Part shown: piece by piece, positions 49,478 through 58,423 of the stretch | Layout of the letters: every line of letters begins with the position of its first letter | How positions within the stretch are numbered: position 1 is the first letter of the stretch | Assembly: GCF_001425485.1 (NCBI RefSeq) | Contig: NZ_LMQW01000053.1 | Coordinates: forward strand, 125,312-189,311 | Reading direction: 5' to 3' | DNA: 64,000 bases | Source of the DNA: Aureimonas sp. Leaf427 | GTDB taxonomy: Bacteria > Pseudomonadota > Alphaproteobacteria > Rhizobiales > Rhizobiaceae | Position numbers and translations under genes: made by a program | Notes under the pieces: model-generated | Database searches by the model: none | What the model was told of the DNA's origin: nothing | What the model saw: the letters and a program-made list of their open reading frames with translations, nothing else

Positions 49478-50620
49478 TTACAGATTGGCCGCCTGCAGCA
49501 GAGTTTTGTAAAGAGCGCTCGACCCAGAGCTTCCGGGTGCGAAATTTTTTGTAGTAAACGTTGATGCAGGCAAGTCTATAGTATTAAAAACGGACGAAAA
49601 CTCGTCCTGACCAACGATCCGAGGGGTGTCTGTTTTAGAAAGATACGCATCCTGAAGAAATCGAATCAATGCGTTGTAGCCATTTGTTCGATTTAGAATA
49701 AATCCCTGATCTGACGAGTTCCAAGCTGTAGGCCACCTCTCGCGTACCGCTGCGAAGAAGTTGCTAACAATAGAAAATACCGCAACAGGGTCTTCGTTGC
49801 GATAAAAAGGCGTAAAAATATGCTGGCGAAAGGAGTCCTTGGGGGCAGGTCTGCTTGCTAAACCCAAGAAGCCCTTGTTCCGCTCCTGGTCGGGGTTCGA
49901 AGGAAAATGACGGAGTAGTCCTCGAACGACAGTTGCCTGGGAGAGTGTCTCTTTTTCATCTATTCCAGGCGTGGCAATCCCCAATCGCTTTATCCTCTGA
50001 TAAAATGGACCGTCTTGATCTCGAACAAGTGCAATTACTACTTCATGCGCCATCTTAAATGGGCTCGGTGATTTGGCATAGGAAAACAGATCGTAGACAA
50101 GGCTTCTATTAACCTTCGTTTGAGCTAGATTAACAGTCGAAAAAATTTCAGCCTTGTCAGCCATATCTACGCCGACAAAAATTGAAACGTTGACCTCGAA
50201 AGGCCTATCTTTCTTATGATAACCAAGGCCAGCAAGCCTATGCTGACCATCAATAATGAAGGCGGAGCGATCAATCGTTATAGCTTCTTCGTTTTCGCCT
50301 CCAGAATATCCATGAATGGTGAGTTGGTATAACCCCTCGCATCCTGCCATAGGTTCAATCGACGCAGCGCGCTCATCAACTGCAATAACGATCGAAGTAG
50401 GAAACGTTGCGTAGTCGAAATTTACATATTCACCAATTTTTGTCACACGAGCAGTTGAAAGCTGCCGCTGTATGCCGGCAATATCCTCTGGATGCCCGTT
50501 AACAAAGTCTCGAACGTCAACTGTTGCAATCGACTCCAGTACCTCGGCACGAATTGCACCAATGTAGAATTGGCCGATAGGCTGGTCTACCCGCAAAACC
50601 TTGAGAACTACGTTTTCCAT
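49478..50620 (-). CDS. DGQHR-domain protein (DndB-like)
   Basis: A 380-residue protein with FIIDGQHRLAGLGYH (DGQHR at 124-128), the hallmark of DGQHR proteins such as the phosphorothioation regulator DndB and related defence-island proteins. The N-terminal VLRVDQPIGQFYIGAI and TFPTSIVIAVDERA parts also fit. It is the third gene of an AT-rich operon with Dam and a membrane protein, and its ATG overlaps the preceding stop. Biochemical role is unknown. Confidence 0.8.
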   Translation of the reverse strand: MENVVLKVLRVDQPIGQFYIGAIRAEVLESIATVDVRDFVNGHPEDIAGIQRQLSTARVTKIGEYVNFDYATFPTSIVIAVDERAASIEPMAGCEGLYQLTIHGYSGGENEEAITIDRSAFIIDGQHRLAGLGYHKKDRPFEVNVSIFVGVDMADKAEIFSTVNLAQTKVNRSLVYDLFSYAKSPSPFKMAHEVVIALVRDQDGPFYQRIKRLGIATPGIDEKETLSQATVVRGLLRHFPSNPDQERNKGFLGLASRPAPKDSFRQHIFTPFYRNEDPVAVFSIVSNFFAAVRERWPTAWNSSDQGFILNRTNGYNALIRFLQDAYLSKTDTPRIVGQDEFSSVFNTIDLPASTFTTKNFAPGSSGSSALYKTLLQAANL

Positions 50621-51141
50621 CAGCGTCCTCCTCGGCTGCGTGACTGTGATATGATGTTATCCGCGCGATTTACAGTGCTTTCTGCAGATGCTAAGAAATC
50701 AACTCTCTTTGATTTAATTGACATAAATAACCAAGCAAGATTTAGGAGGACATAAAGGATTAAAATAACTTGCAACAGCCAAGTTGGTCGAGCAGCCTCG
50801 AACCCTGGATTGTCGCCAACTATCGCGCCGATGACAAAGGCTCCTAGCGTAACTAACAGAGCGAAGATCGCATTTGTAGAGGTGCTTGCGCTGTTTGGTT
50901 TAAAGACGATAATGAATAGTATCGAACCGCAGACGCCAAGCGCTACGAGAGATAGTTCGCCTTTTGCAAAAAATGATATGAAGGATGCTTCAAATCCGGC
51001 GGCATCAAATTCGGGCCGCCTGGAAATAGCCAAGAACGCAGCTACAAATATTGGAGCAAAATTGAAAAATAGGCTGAAAACAAGTTCAAGAATTGATTCA
51101 GCTAACGGATATCTTTCGAGAAACTCGCCAACCTTACGCAT
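50620..51141 (-). CDS. Small multi-span membrane protein of accessory operon
   Basis: A 173-residue protein with about four hydrophobic segments (ELVFSLFFNFAPIFVAAFLAI, LSLVALGVCGSILFIIVF, AIFALLVTLGAFVIGAIVG, LLQVILILYVLLNLAWLFM) and a basic C-terminal tail. GGAAGG seven bases before the ATG at 51141 sets the start, overlapping the methylase gene by eight bases. Its place between a DNA methylase and a DGQHR protein suggests a membrane effector, which is inference. Confidence 0.7.
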   Translation of the reverse strand: MRKVGEFLERYPLAESILELVFSLFFNFAPIFVAAFLAISRRPEFDAAGFEASFISFFAKGELSLVALGVCGSILFIIVFKPNSASTSTNAIFALLVTLGAFVIGAIVGDNPGFEAARPTWLLQVILILYVLLNLAWLFMSIKSKRVDFLASAESTVNRADNIISQSRSRGGR

Positions 51142-51949
51142 TAACATGCCTTCCAATCATGTACATCGCCTCCGTCGTCTTTTTGCGCATTGAGCTGTCG
51201 CCCGCAATTACAGAATATCTATTCAACGGAACAGGCTCCGCTTCAGATCTGTACAGCTCGCGTATTGAGTCGTGATCAGCATTGGTGAGAAATATGCGCG
51301 CGCCTCGACGGGCGGCTCTTACTAAGGCATCCTTTAATCTGACTTGATCATCCCAGCTGAACATCTTTTGGTTGTACTTAACAAAGCCATTTGTGTTATG
51401 GGCCGTGGTGTAGGGTGGGTCCACAAAAAGAGTGTCATTTTCCGATGCGAGATCAACTGTCTCTTCGAAGTCGCAGCTTACTAGTTTTGCTCTTTTTAGT
51501 AATTCTGAGGCGCTGGTAAAGTCGTCGTTTGGGAAGAGAAGCTGCGTTTTAGAGCCGATGGGTACGTTGAACTGTCCTCGCGTGTTTTCTCTGTACAGGC
51601 CATTCCAGCATGATCTATTCAGATAGAGAAATTGAGCAGCGCGCTCTAGCAAAGTTCCGTATTCTGTTGTCCTGGTTGTATAGTAATAGTCGCTATTATG
51701 TCGTTGAGCATGATCGGAAAGAAGTTTGTAAACAAGATGAGGATCGGATCTAATCGCCTCATAAGTTTCAATGAGCCTCGTATTTACGTCGCTAAGAATG
51801 GCTTGTTCGGGACTTGTATGGAAAAATACTGCTCCGCCCCCTAGAAAGGGTTCGATGTAGCGCGTGCCTCGCATATCCAGGTTCAGAAGCTTCCGCTCTA
51901 CAAGCCACCGCTTGCCGCCTGCCCACTTCAGGAATGGTTTTAAAGCCAC
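51134..51949 (-). CDS. dam: D12-class DNA adenine methylase
   Basis: A 271-residue N6-adenine methylase: FLKWAGGKRWL (SAM-binding, residues 6-16), YIEPFLGGGAVFF, and the catalytic DPPY (177-180). The start is GTG at 51949 with AAGGG upstream. Dam-family enzymes usually methylate GATC. It is the first gene of a three-gene AT-rich operon, so it may protect DNA from, or mark DNA for, its two partners. Confidence 0.9.
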   Translation of the reverse strand: MALKPFLKWAGGKRWLVERKLLNLDMRGTRYIEPFLGGGAVFFHTSPEQAILSDVNTRLIETYEAIRSDPHLVYKLLSDHAQRHNSDYYYTTRTTEYGTLLERAAQFLYLNRSCWNGLYRENTRGQFNVPIGSKTQLLFPNDDFTSASELLKRAKLVSCDFEETVDLASENDTLFVDPPYTTAHNTNGFVKYNQKMFSWDDQVRLKDALVRAARRGARIFLTNADHDSIRELYRSEAEPVPLNRYSVIAGDSSMRKKTTEAMYMIGRHVNA

Positions 51950-52065
51950 GTCGTACCCTTACACAACCAGAGCACGATGCATGGAGCTCCGTTGGTTGAC
52001 GGTCAAGATACCTTGCCGTTTTGTTGTCACATTGTGGCTCGAAGGCCGACGCTTGGTTTAGGCGA

Positions 52066-53442
52066 TCAATATGAGGGCTTCGCACCACCCTTGGCTTGTA
52101 AGGCAAGGTTCACGACATTGTCCCTTCGGTCCGCGAAGGCTAGGATCTCTTGCAGAAGTGCGGCCCAGGCGTCCAGCGCTGCGCGCTTCTCCCGCATGTA
52201 GGCGTTGCGGTCATAGACAGCCGTCACCGCCGCCGTTCCGCCGCTATCGCTCGTGTGGTTGAGAACCTGGCTGACGGTGAACCGAGGCATGCCGATGCGC
52301 TCGCTGGTGATGGCGGTCGCGCCGGTTCGGCGGAGGTCATGCAGCGTGATGCCGGTCACGGGTTTCGTCCTCTTCGGATCGAGCCTCGTCGGAGACGGGA
52401 CCTTCAGTTTCGGTAGAAGGCGCCACCAGGCATGAGACAAGGCCATCGACCCGACGGCTTTGTCGGGGCTTCGCGGTGACGGGAAGACGAATGCGCTGTC
52501 GCGCGCCGATCCGGCGCGAAGAGCGAGAGCCTCCTCGATCAGGGAGAAGGCGAGGTCGGAAAGCGGCACGACATGAAGCCGGCCGTTCTTGGTCCGCTCG
52601 CCCTGCATGGTCCACGTCCTCGCGCGCGCGTCGACCTCGTCTACCATCATTCCGACGATCTCCCCGCGACGCTGAAGCGTCACGGCGGCCAGCTTGATCG
52701 CGAGCGCCATCGGCGGTGAGACGCTGACCCCTTCGATGTCTGCCACGGCATCGAGCCCCTGCCATACGGCCCGCAGCTCATTGTCATTCAGGATGCGCTC
52801 TCGCTCCTTCCAGCTCGGCGCGGAGACGAAGCGGGTGGGGTCGGTCGTGATGATGTCTTGCCACATGGCATAGGCGAAGATCTTCTGCAGGACGTTGCGC
52901 GCGTGGCGCGCCGCGCTTGGCGACATCTCCGCCTCCATCTTGTCGACGGCGATCTGGATCTCGGCGCGGGTCAACTCGACGAGGGGGCGGCTGCCCAGGC
53001 GCGGAACCACCACCTTCTCGAAATAGCTGCGCTCCAGAGCTTGCGGGCCGGCGCGCATCGGCTTGCCGTTGAAGCGGTGCCGGCCGGTCGCCGTCTTCTC
53101 GATGTAGATGCGGCCGACAGCCTCGACGGTGTCGATGCGCCTCTGCGCCGCCGCTGCCGCCTGGGCCTTCCGCTCGGCCCCAGCGTCGATGCCGTCCGCG
53201 AGGGAGGCGAGGAGCTTGGACGCCTTGTCGCGGGCGAGGCTGATGGGCAGATCGGGGAAGCGGCCGATGCCGATCTTCTTCGACCGGCCGCCGCGATCGT
53301 CGCGCACGCACCATGACATGGTGCCGGCCGGCGAAACGCGGAGATAGAGGCCCCGCTGTTTCGTGTCGCGATAATCGACCGCGTTCTTCTCGGGCCTGGG
53401 AAGGCCTTCTATGCCTCCCTTGGTGTTCGGCAGCTCGGGCAT
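52066..53442 (-). CDS. int: Tyrosine integrase of prophage B
   Basis: A 458-residue P4-type tyrosine recombinase with an N-terminal arm-binding domain (DYRDTKQRGLYLRVSPAG), a core-binding domain (about 110-210) and a catalytic domain: Arg259, His368-x-x-Arg371 (LHDLRRTGA), His396 (LNHTS) and Tyr410 (AVYDR). The ATG at 53442 is preferred because the upstream extension covers TTGGACGG repeats. It lies 146 bases from attR and integrates at tRNA-Gly. Confidence 0.95.
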   Translation of the reverse strand: MPELPNTKGGIEGLPRPEKNAVDYRDTKQRGLYLRVSPAGTMSWCVRDDRGGRSKKIGIGRFPDLPISLARDKASKLLASLADGIDAGAERKAQAAAAAQRRIDTVEAVGRIYIEKTATGRHRFNGKPMRAGPQALERSYFEKVVVPRLGSRPLVELTRAEIQIAVDKMEAEMSPSAARHARNVLQKIFAYAMWQDIITTDPTRFVSAPSWKERERILNDNELRAVWQGLDAVADIEGVSVSPPMALAIKLAAVTLQRRGEIVGMMVDEVDARARTWTMQGERTKNGRLHVVPLSDLAFSLIEEALALRAGSARDSAFVFPSPRSPDKAVGSMALSHAWWRLLPKLKVPSPTRLDPKRTKPVTGITLHDLRRTGATAITSERIGMPRFTVSQVLNHTSDSGGTAAVTAVYDRNAYMREKRAALDAWAALLQEILAFADRRDNVVNLALQAKGGAKPSY

Positions 53443-53444
53443 CG

Positions 53445-53473
53445 TTGGACGGCCTTGGACGGATATTGGACGG
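53445..53473. repeat. Three TTGGACGG repeats upstream of the integrase
   Basis: Copies at 53445-53452, 53455-53462 and 53466-53473, spaced 10 and 11 bases, about one helical turn. With the two copies by attL they make a five-site set around attP, as expected for integrase arm sites. Being next to the int start, they could also repress it. Confidence 0.68.
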
Positions 53474-53588
53474 ATCGGGCCGGCCGGCCCTGAACCGTAG
53501 TGAACAACCGTGAAGGCTGCCGTCAAGAGAATCCAATGAAATCAATGGGTGAAAACCGGAGGAAACGGCGACGAACAGCTCTAGGTAT

Positions 53589-53637
53589 AGCTTCCCAAGC
53601 TGGATGTCGTGGGTTCGATCCCCATCGCCCGCTCCAA
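53589..53637 (+). repeat. attR of prophage B (tRNA-Gly 3 prime fragment)
   Basis: Exact copy of the last 48 tRNA bases plus one. The upstream half of a tRNA is missing here, so this is the displaced chromosomal 3 prime end. Bases 53638-53812 between it and the next gene show no feature. Confidence 0.95.
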
Positions 53638-53812
53638 AACTGGCAGACGACAGACCCTTTGGGACAAAGCGACAGGTTTTGGGACTTGGTCGTGGCTTAC
53701 GATCGTCAGAGAGGTGCGCGCGGCCCCTCGTTGCGCACTCAACCACAGGCAGACATACTCGACGCAGAAGGCCACGGTGGCGCATGCACCCGGGTCACGT
53801 TTCGGGTCTGCC

Positions 53813-54463
53813 ATGCCGAATGCTGAGTCCCACTCCGACCATCAGTCGGCCGTCCGCCTGCTGGCATGCATCTGCGCAGCCGCTGCTCCGGTCAAAGGAG
53901 CAGAGTTCGGCCCCGACGTCGTCGGAATCCTCCATGCGCAGACCCGTTTGCAGGCTTTGGACTTCTGGGTCCGCTATCCCGACTACCTCGCCAACGAGCT
54001 CATCAACGAGTTCGCGTTGACGAGCGACCGGGCGGACCTCGACCTTGCGCGGCGAATCCTCGACGACCGCGAGCCCGATCTGAGGCGAGTGCCGATGATC
54101 CGGTTCCACTTCGGCGCCTACGAGCCTGTCCACAACGCCATCTCGATCCTGAGGTCGCGGGAACTCGTTCGGCAGCAAAAGGTAGGCGACCCGAATCACC
54201 TGAGGGAGACAGCCTACCTCCTCACGTCCCGCGGACGCGATGCCATGCAAAGGCTCGCCGACCTCGCGCCGGAACTCGCTTGGTACCGTGATCGGGCGGC
54301 GGTAGCGGCCCGCGTCGCGGGCGGCGCGGGAGCTTCGGCCCTCAAGGATCGGCAGTACCTTCAGAAGGAGTACGCCGCTACCCCGCTCAGGGGCACGATC
54401 CCTCCTATCGAGGACCACGTGCGCGAGAGGCTGAGGAAGATCGACGAGGGAGACGCGGGATGA
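53813..54463 (+). CDS. Winged-helix-like protein, first gene of candidate defence operon
   Basis: A 216-residue protein. The central LANELINEFALTSDRADLDLARRIL and RFHFGAYEPVHNAISILRSRELVRQQ, then LLTSRGRDAMQRL, look like a winged-helix domain with a C-terminal extension. The start at 53813 is uncertain; the frame is open upstream. It ends on an ATGA overlap with the ATPase gene, so it works with it. Possibly a regulator or DNA-contact subunit, as in condensin-like systems. Confidence 0.6.
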   Translation: MPNAESHSDHQSAVRLLACICAAAAPVKGAEFGPDVVGILHAQTRLQALDFWVRYPDYLANELINEFALTSDRADLDLARRILDDREPDLRRVPMIRFHFGAYEPVHNAISILRSRELVRQQKVGDPNHLRETAYLLTSRGRDAMQRLADLAPELAWYRDRAAVAARVAGGAGASALKDRQYLQKEYAATPLRGTIPPIEDHVRERLRKIDEGDAG

Positions 54464-56388
54464 GCGGCGGCTGGTACGAGGAGGTTGCGGCCAAGTCCAA
54501 GGTCGACATCGTGGAGGTGGAGGAGATCCTGAGACGGCGCGGCATTCGGCCCAAGCCAGGCATCGCCCAGGTGAGGAAGCTGCGCATCGCGTCGATCAGG
54601 TTCGCCGGCCAGAAGAAGGGCGAAAAGGCGGATCGGTTCGAGTTCGCTTGGGACGGCCTCGACGACGGCGTGTGGGCGGTCGCCAGCCACGGCTCGAACC
54701 TGGTCGGCAAGTCCACTGTCTTCGAGGTCGTGCTCTGGTGCCTGCGCGGCGCTCCGAAGCGGTTGCAGGACGACATTCGCGAATGGCTGGAGAACGTCCG
54801 CCTCGAGTTCACGCTCGACGGCGACACTTACGTCGTGGCCTTCGAACTTGCGGGCGGAACCCCGTCGGGAAGCCTCGTTCTTGTCCATCCGGACGGCTTG
54901 CCGGAGGTGCTCGACCGCTTCTCGAGCAACGAAGGCTTCGGCTTCGCGATGTCACGCTTCATGATGGAGGCGCTGGACCTCGACGCGGTCCCGTCGCAGA
55001 ACGGGAAGGACGAGGCCGCGATGCTCGTCGAGCATGGGTGGCCCTCCCTGTCGTCGGGCCTCTACTTTGGCGGCGAGCACGACCACCTCCTGGGCGACAC
55101 GCAGATGGCCGGCCTGCCAGGCCGCATCCTCCAGCTCTACGTCGGCCTGCCGTGGGCGTCGACGGTGATGCAGGCATCGGCTGCCGAGAAGCAGACGGGA
55201 ACGGAGCGGAAGGTCGGGAAAGCGTTGGCCGCGGCGGCAGCCGAACGGAACGCCGAGGCGAGGGCGCGCATCGAGGCCGACCTGAAGCGGGAGCGCGACC
55301 GCCTCGCCGAGATGGACACGGCGGCGACGTTCGTCGGGAACGTCGAGGATCTGGCCGCCAAGGTCGTGCGGACGACGAAGGTTCATCTCGAGCTGGACGG
55401 CAGACTCGCGGCCGCCGAGGACGAGGCGCGCGCCTTGCTGGCGACCGCGGATGCCGACGCGCGGGAGGTTCGCGACATACGGGAGGGCTTCGTCGCGATG
55501 AGTTTCTTCAACGGGCTCCAGCCCACCTGCTGTCCGCGATGCGACACCGGAGTGTCGAAGGAACGGATCAAGCGCGAGGCCCGCGACTTCAGTTGTTCGG
55601 TCTGCTCGGAGCAAATCGACCCCGAGCGGATGGAGGACGTGAACGAGCGTCTTGAGGAGGCAGAGGCCCGCGCGGTCGCCACCCGTGTTGCCTTCGACCG
55701 CGCGAGCGCCGAGCTTCCCGCTCTCCGGCGATCGCTGGCCACCGCGAAGACCGCCATGGAGGGCGCCCGTCGGGAACTCGAGACGGCATCCACTTCCGCA
55801 ACCCTTCGCGAACGGCGGGAAGCCGAACTGGAAGTGGCTCGTCTCGAAGGGGCGTTGGGCACCATGGAGGAGAGCGTCGCGGAGGGGCCGAACCCGGACC
55901 GTAAGGTCGTCAAGGCTGCCCATGACATCGCCAAGGAGGCCATGGACAGCGCGGGGCAAACCATGTTCATGGCGCTGAACGCCGAGGTTCTCGAACTCGC
56001 GAGGCGCTTTGGGATGGTCGCGCTCGAGAGCGTCAGCATCAACGCGCAAGGTCACATGGCCCTCCGGAAGGGCGGTACGGACACGCGGTTCGGGGTCGTG
56101 ACCAAGGGAGAGCGGTTGAGGTTGCGGCTTGCCACCGCGATCGGCCTCCTGAAGATCGGACAGCAGCTTGGCGTCGGCCGTCATCCGGGACTCCTGCTCG
56201 TCGACTCGCCCAGCGCGGAGGAGACGGAGGAGACGAACCTCGAGGCGCTGCTGAAGGAGTTGCGCGCTGTCGCCGATGGCGAGGTCGGGCTTCAGGTGTT
56301 CGTTTCGAGCGCCAAGGCCGAAAAGGTGCTCGAGGTGCTGGCGCCGGAGAATTGTCGCGTTGCCGCCAAGGGTCAGCCCCTCTGGTAG
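54460..56388 (+). CDS. SMC-like ATPase with zinc hook, candidate defence protein
   Basis: A 642-residue protein with Walker A GSNLVGKST (78-86), a coiled coil from about 230, a zinc-hook-like CCPRC (357-361) and CSVC (379-382), a second coiled coil to about 480, a signature-like RLRLATAIG and Walker B LLLVDSPSAEE (Asp near 582). This is the RecF/Rad50-like layout. It is coupled to the winged-helix gene and followed 22 bases later by a nuclease gene. It may sense DNA ends or unusual DNA. Confidence 0.8.
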   Translation: MSGGWYEEVAAKSKVDIVEVEEILRRRGIRPKPGIAQVRKLRIASIRFAGQKKGEKADRFEFAWDGLDDGVWAVASHGSNLVGKSTVFEVVLWCLRGAPKRLQDDIREWLENVRLEFTLDGDTYVVAFELAGGTPSGSLVLVHPDGLPEVLDRFSSNEGFGFAMSRFMMEALDLDAVPSQNGKDEAAMLVEHGWPSLSSGLYFGGEHDHLLGDTQMAGLPGRILQLYVGLPWASTVMQASAAEKQTGTERKVGKALAAAAAERNAEARARIEADLKRERDRLAEMDTAATFVGNVEDLAAKVVRTTKVHLELDGRLAAAEDEARALLATADADAREVRDIREGFVAMSFFNGLQPTCCPRCDTGVSKERIKREARDFSCSVCSEQIDPERMEDVNERLEEAEARAVATRVAFDRASAELPALRRSLATAKTAMEGARRELETASTSATLRERREAELEVARLEGALGTMEESVAEGPNPDRKVVKAAHDIAKEAMDSAGQTMFMALNAEVLELARRFGMVALESVSINAQGHMALRKGGTDTRFGVVTKGERLRLRLATAIGLLKIGQQLGVGRHPGLLLVDSPSAEETEETNLEALLKELRAVADGEVGLQVFVSSAKAEKVLEVLAPENCRVAAKGQPLW

Positions 56389-56410
56389 GAAGGCCGGAGG
56401 TGAGTTGCCG

Positions 56411-58321
56411 ATGTCGACCGTCCAGGCCATCACGCGCCTTTTGGGCGAGGGCCTGCCCGTCACCTTGGAGGCGGTGGGCGGTCTCGATGCCGTGCGGCGC
56501 GATGCCGAAGACCTTGCCCGGTCGCCTTACCTCGACGTGCTTGCGGAGTGGGCGGCGGTCGCCGCGAGAGATGACCAGCCGTTCACCGACGAGCTTCTGC
56601 TGAGCGGGTTCGCCAATACCATTCATCCGCTCGGCTTCAGGGGCGCTTCGGACACCCTGCTGTCGACACCCACGCTGTGCTCCCGCATCGCGACCAAGCT
56701 GGACGGCATCCTCGAGACGCGTGCGGCAGAACGGGACAACGACCGCGAGGGCTTCGCGGCTGCTCGCGCCCTCGAGGTCGCGTTGCGCCTGTCGCTGGCC
56801 AATGCGTTCCCCCCGTACAGGCTCTTCACCACCCTTTGCGAGATCACGCCGAACGAGAACGGCCTATTCGCCGAGCATGCCGCCAAGATCGCGGGCGTCG
56901 CGTTCCACACTTGGCGGGACGATCGGCTTCTCCGCGTCCTCGACACGCTCCGCATGATCGCGGAAGCTCGCGTTGAGGCGACGTTCGAATACGGCAACGC
57001 CCTCATGTCCGTCGCGCTGGACGGAACTGACCGCGCCGAGGTGATCGGCGGTCTCGAAGCGGCCAGAGTGCTGTTCGGCGAGGCGCACGAGTTGGACGCC
57101 GACCGTTCGGACGCGCTGCTCTACGCCAGCGTCATCGACGTCGCCCGCGCGTTCGACGGGGGCGACGGTGTTGAGCCGCTCGAGCGGGCAGTCGGCGTCC
57201 TCTCTGAGGCGGCAGCCGACCGTGCCTTCCTGCTCTCGGCCGGCCGCCTTCCTGATTGGCTCGTCGCGCGACGCGACCGCGACGTTCAGTGGCACGAGCT
57301 ACTCGAGGCAGTTCCGCGCTTGGCTTCCGACTTGGAACGCAAGAGCTGGTATAAGGCGTCGGAGGTGCTGGGGCGGCTCCTTCGCGTCTACGACGCCGAG
57401 CGCACCGTTCCCGGGGGAGAGGGGTTGTCGATGTTCCTGCGGCCCCGCATCGAAGCGGCATTCGTTCGCAGAGAAGCGCTGCTAGCCCACCTCGACGACC
57501 TTCTGGACGATGCCGAGTTCGTCGGTGACAACCGCGGGGTGGCGGCGAAGCTGCGCGGCCGGATCGAGGCCATGGCGGGGGAACCGCAGCCGCCGGGAAA
57601 ATCCGGAGAGGACGTCCTGACCGGGGAGCTCAGGGACGTTCTCGGGGACATCGAGGCACCCCCACGGTTCACTGAAGAATTGCTGGCGATCGTTCGGGCC
57701 TGGGTCGGTTGGGACGTCGTGATCGCGAACCCCGTGGTGCAACGCCTGTATTCGTCCTTGCGCGGCAGCCTCGCCGCGTCTGTCGACTACGTCGGGACGG
57801 TGCGAACCACCTTCGACGCGCTCGTCTTGCAGGTCATTTGCTTCTGCGCAGCCCGGCAGGATGCCGCAAGCAGCGAACTTGGGCAGCGTGGCGCCTATCT
57901 TTTCGACCCGAGCGCACATGAGTCCGGCCTCCAGCAAGACCTGCACGATTTCCTAGCCGGGAACCTGCATGGCGCCGGGATCCAGACCGAGGTGGAGGGC
58001 ATCGCGAAAGGTCGCGCCGACATCTACGTTGGTCATGGAGGATGGCGTTTCCTCATCGAGCTGAAGCGCCACAAAGCTAGAGTCACCCGCAAGAATGCCA
58101 CGAAGTACGTGGGGCAGGCGGCCAGCTACCAGAACACCAACGTGAAGCTTGGCATGCTCGGCGTACTGGAGCTGGTTCAGAAGAGAACCGGACTGCCGTC
58201 GGCGCTCGAAGAGTGCATATGGTACGATACAGTCTTACCCAAGGGCGATACGTCGGTCAGGCACCTCGTCGTCTTCAAGGTTCCGGGCAACATGATGCGG
58301 CCGAACCGACTTTCAAAATGA
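56411..58321 (+). CDS. Large protein with C-terminal PD-(D/E)XK nuclease
   Basis: A 636-residue protein. The first about 500 residues are helical, alpha-solenoid-like (EALAGR-type repeats, LARSPYLDVLAEWAAVAA). The C terminus has ADIYVGHGG (Asp537), FLIELKRHK (Glu550, Lys552) and GQAASY, the PD-(D/E)XK restriction-type nuclease core. It lacks a helicase. With the SMC-like ATPase before it, it is a probable effector nuclease. GGAGG precedes the start. Confidence 0.78.
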   Translation: MSTVQAITRLLGEGLPVTLEAVGGLDAVRRDAEDLARSPYLDVLAEWAAVAARDDQPFTDELLLSGFANTIHPLGFRGASDTLLSTPTLCSRIATKLDGILETRAAERDNDREGFAAARALEVALRLSLANAFPPYRLFTTLCEITPNENGLFAEHAAKIAGVAFHTWRDDRLLRVLDTLRMIAEARVEATFEYGNALMSVALDGTDRAEVIGGLEAARVLFGEAHELDADRSDALLYASVIDVARAFDGGDGVEPLERAVGVLSEAAADRAFLLSAGRLPDWLVARRDRDVQWHELLEAVPRLASDLERKSWYKASEVLGRLLRVYDAERTVPGGEGLSMFLRPRIEAAFVRREALLAHLDDLLDDAEFVGDNRGVAAKLRGRIEAMAGEPQPPGKSGEDVLTGELRDVLGDIEAPPRFTEELLAIVRAWVGWDVVIANPVVQRLYSSLRGSLAASVDYVGTVRTTFDALVLQVICFCAARQDAASSELGQRGAYLFDPSAHESGLQQDLHDFLAGNLHGAGIQTEVEGIAKGRADIYVGHGGWRFLIELKRHKARVTRKNATKYVGQAASYQNTNVKLGMLGVLELVQKRTGLPSALEECIWYDTVLPKGDTSVRHLVVFKVPGNMMRPNRLSK

Positions 58322-58423
58322 GGCGATGAGCGGCTTGTATAGAATTGCTGATTTTCCCATTGCCTCATGATCTTGACGCCCGAACCCCCATCGTGAAGGG
58401 TGCCCCCGTTCCTGGGGACCTCC

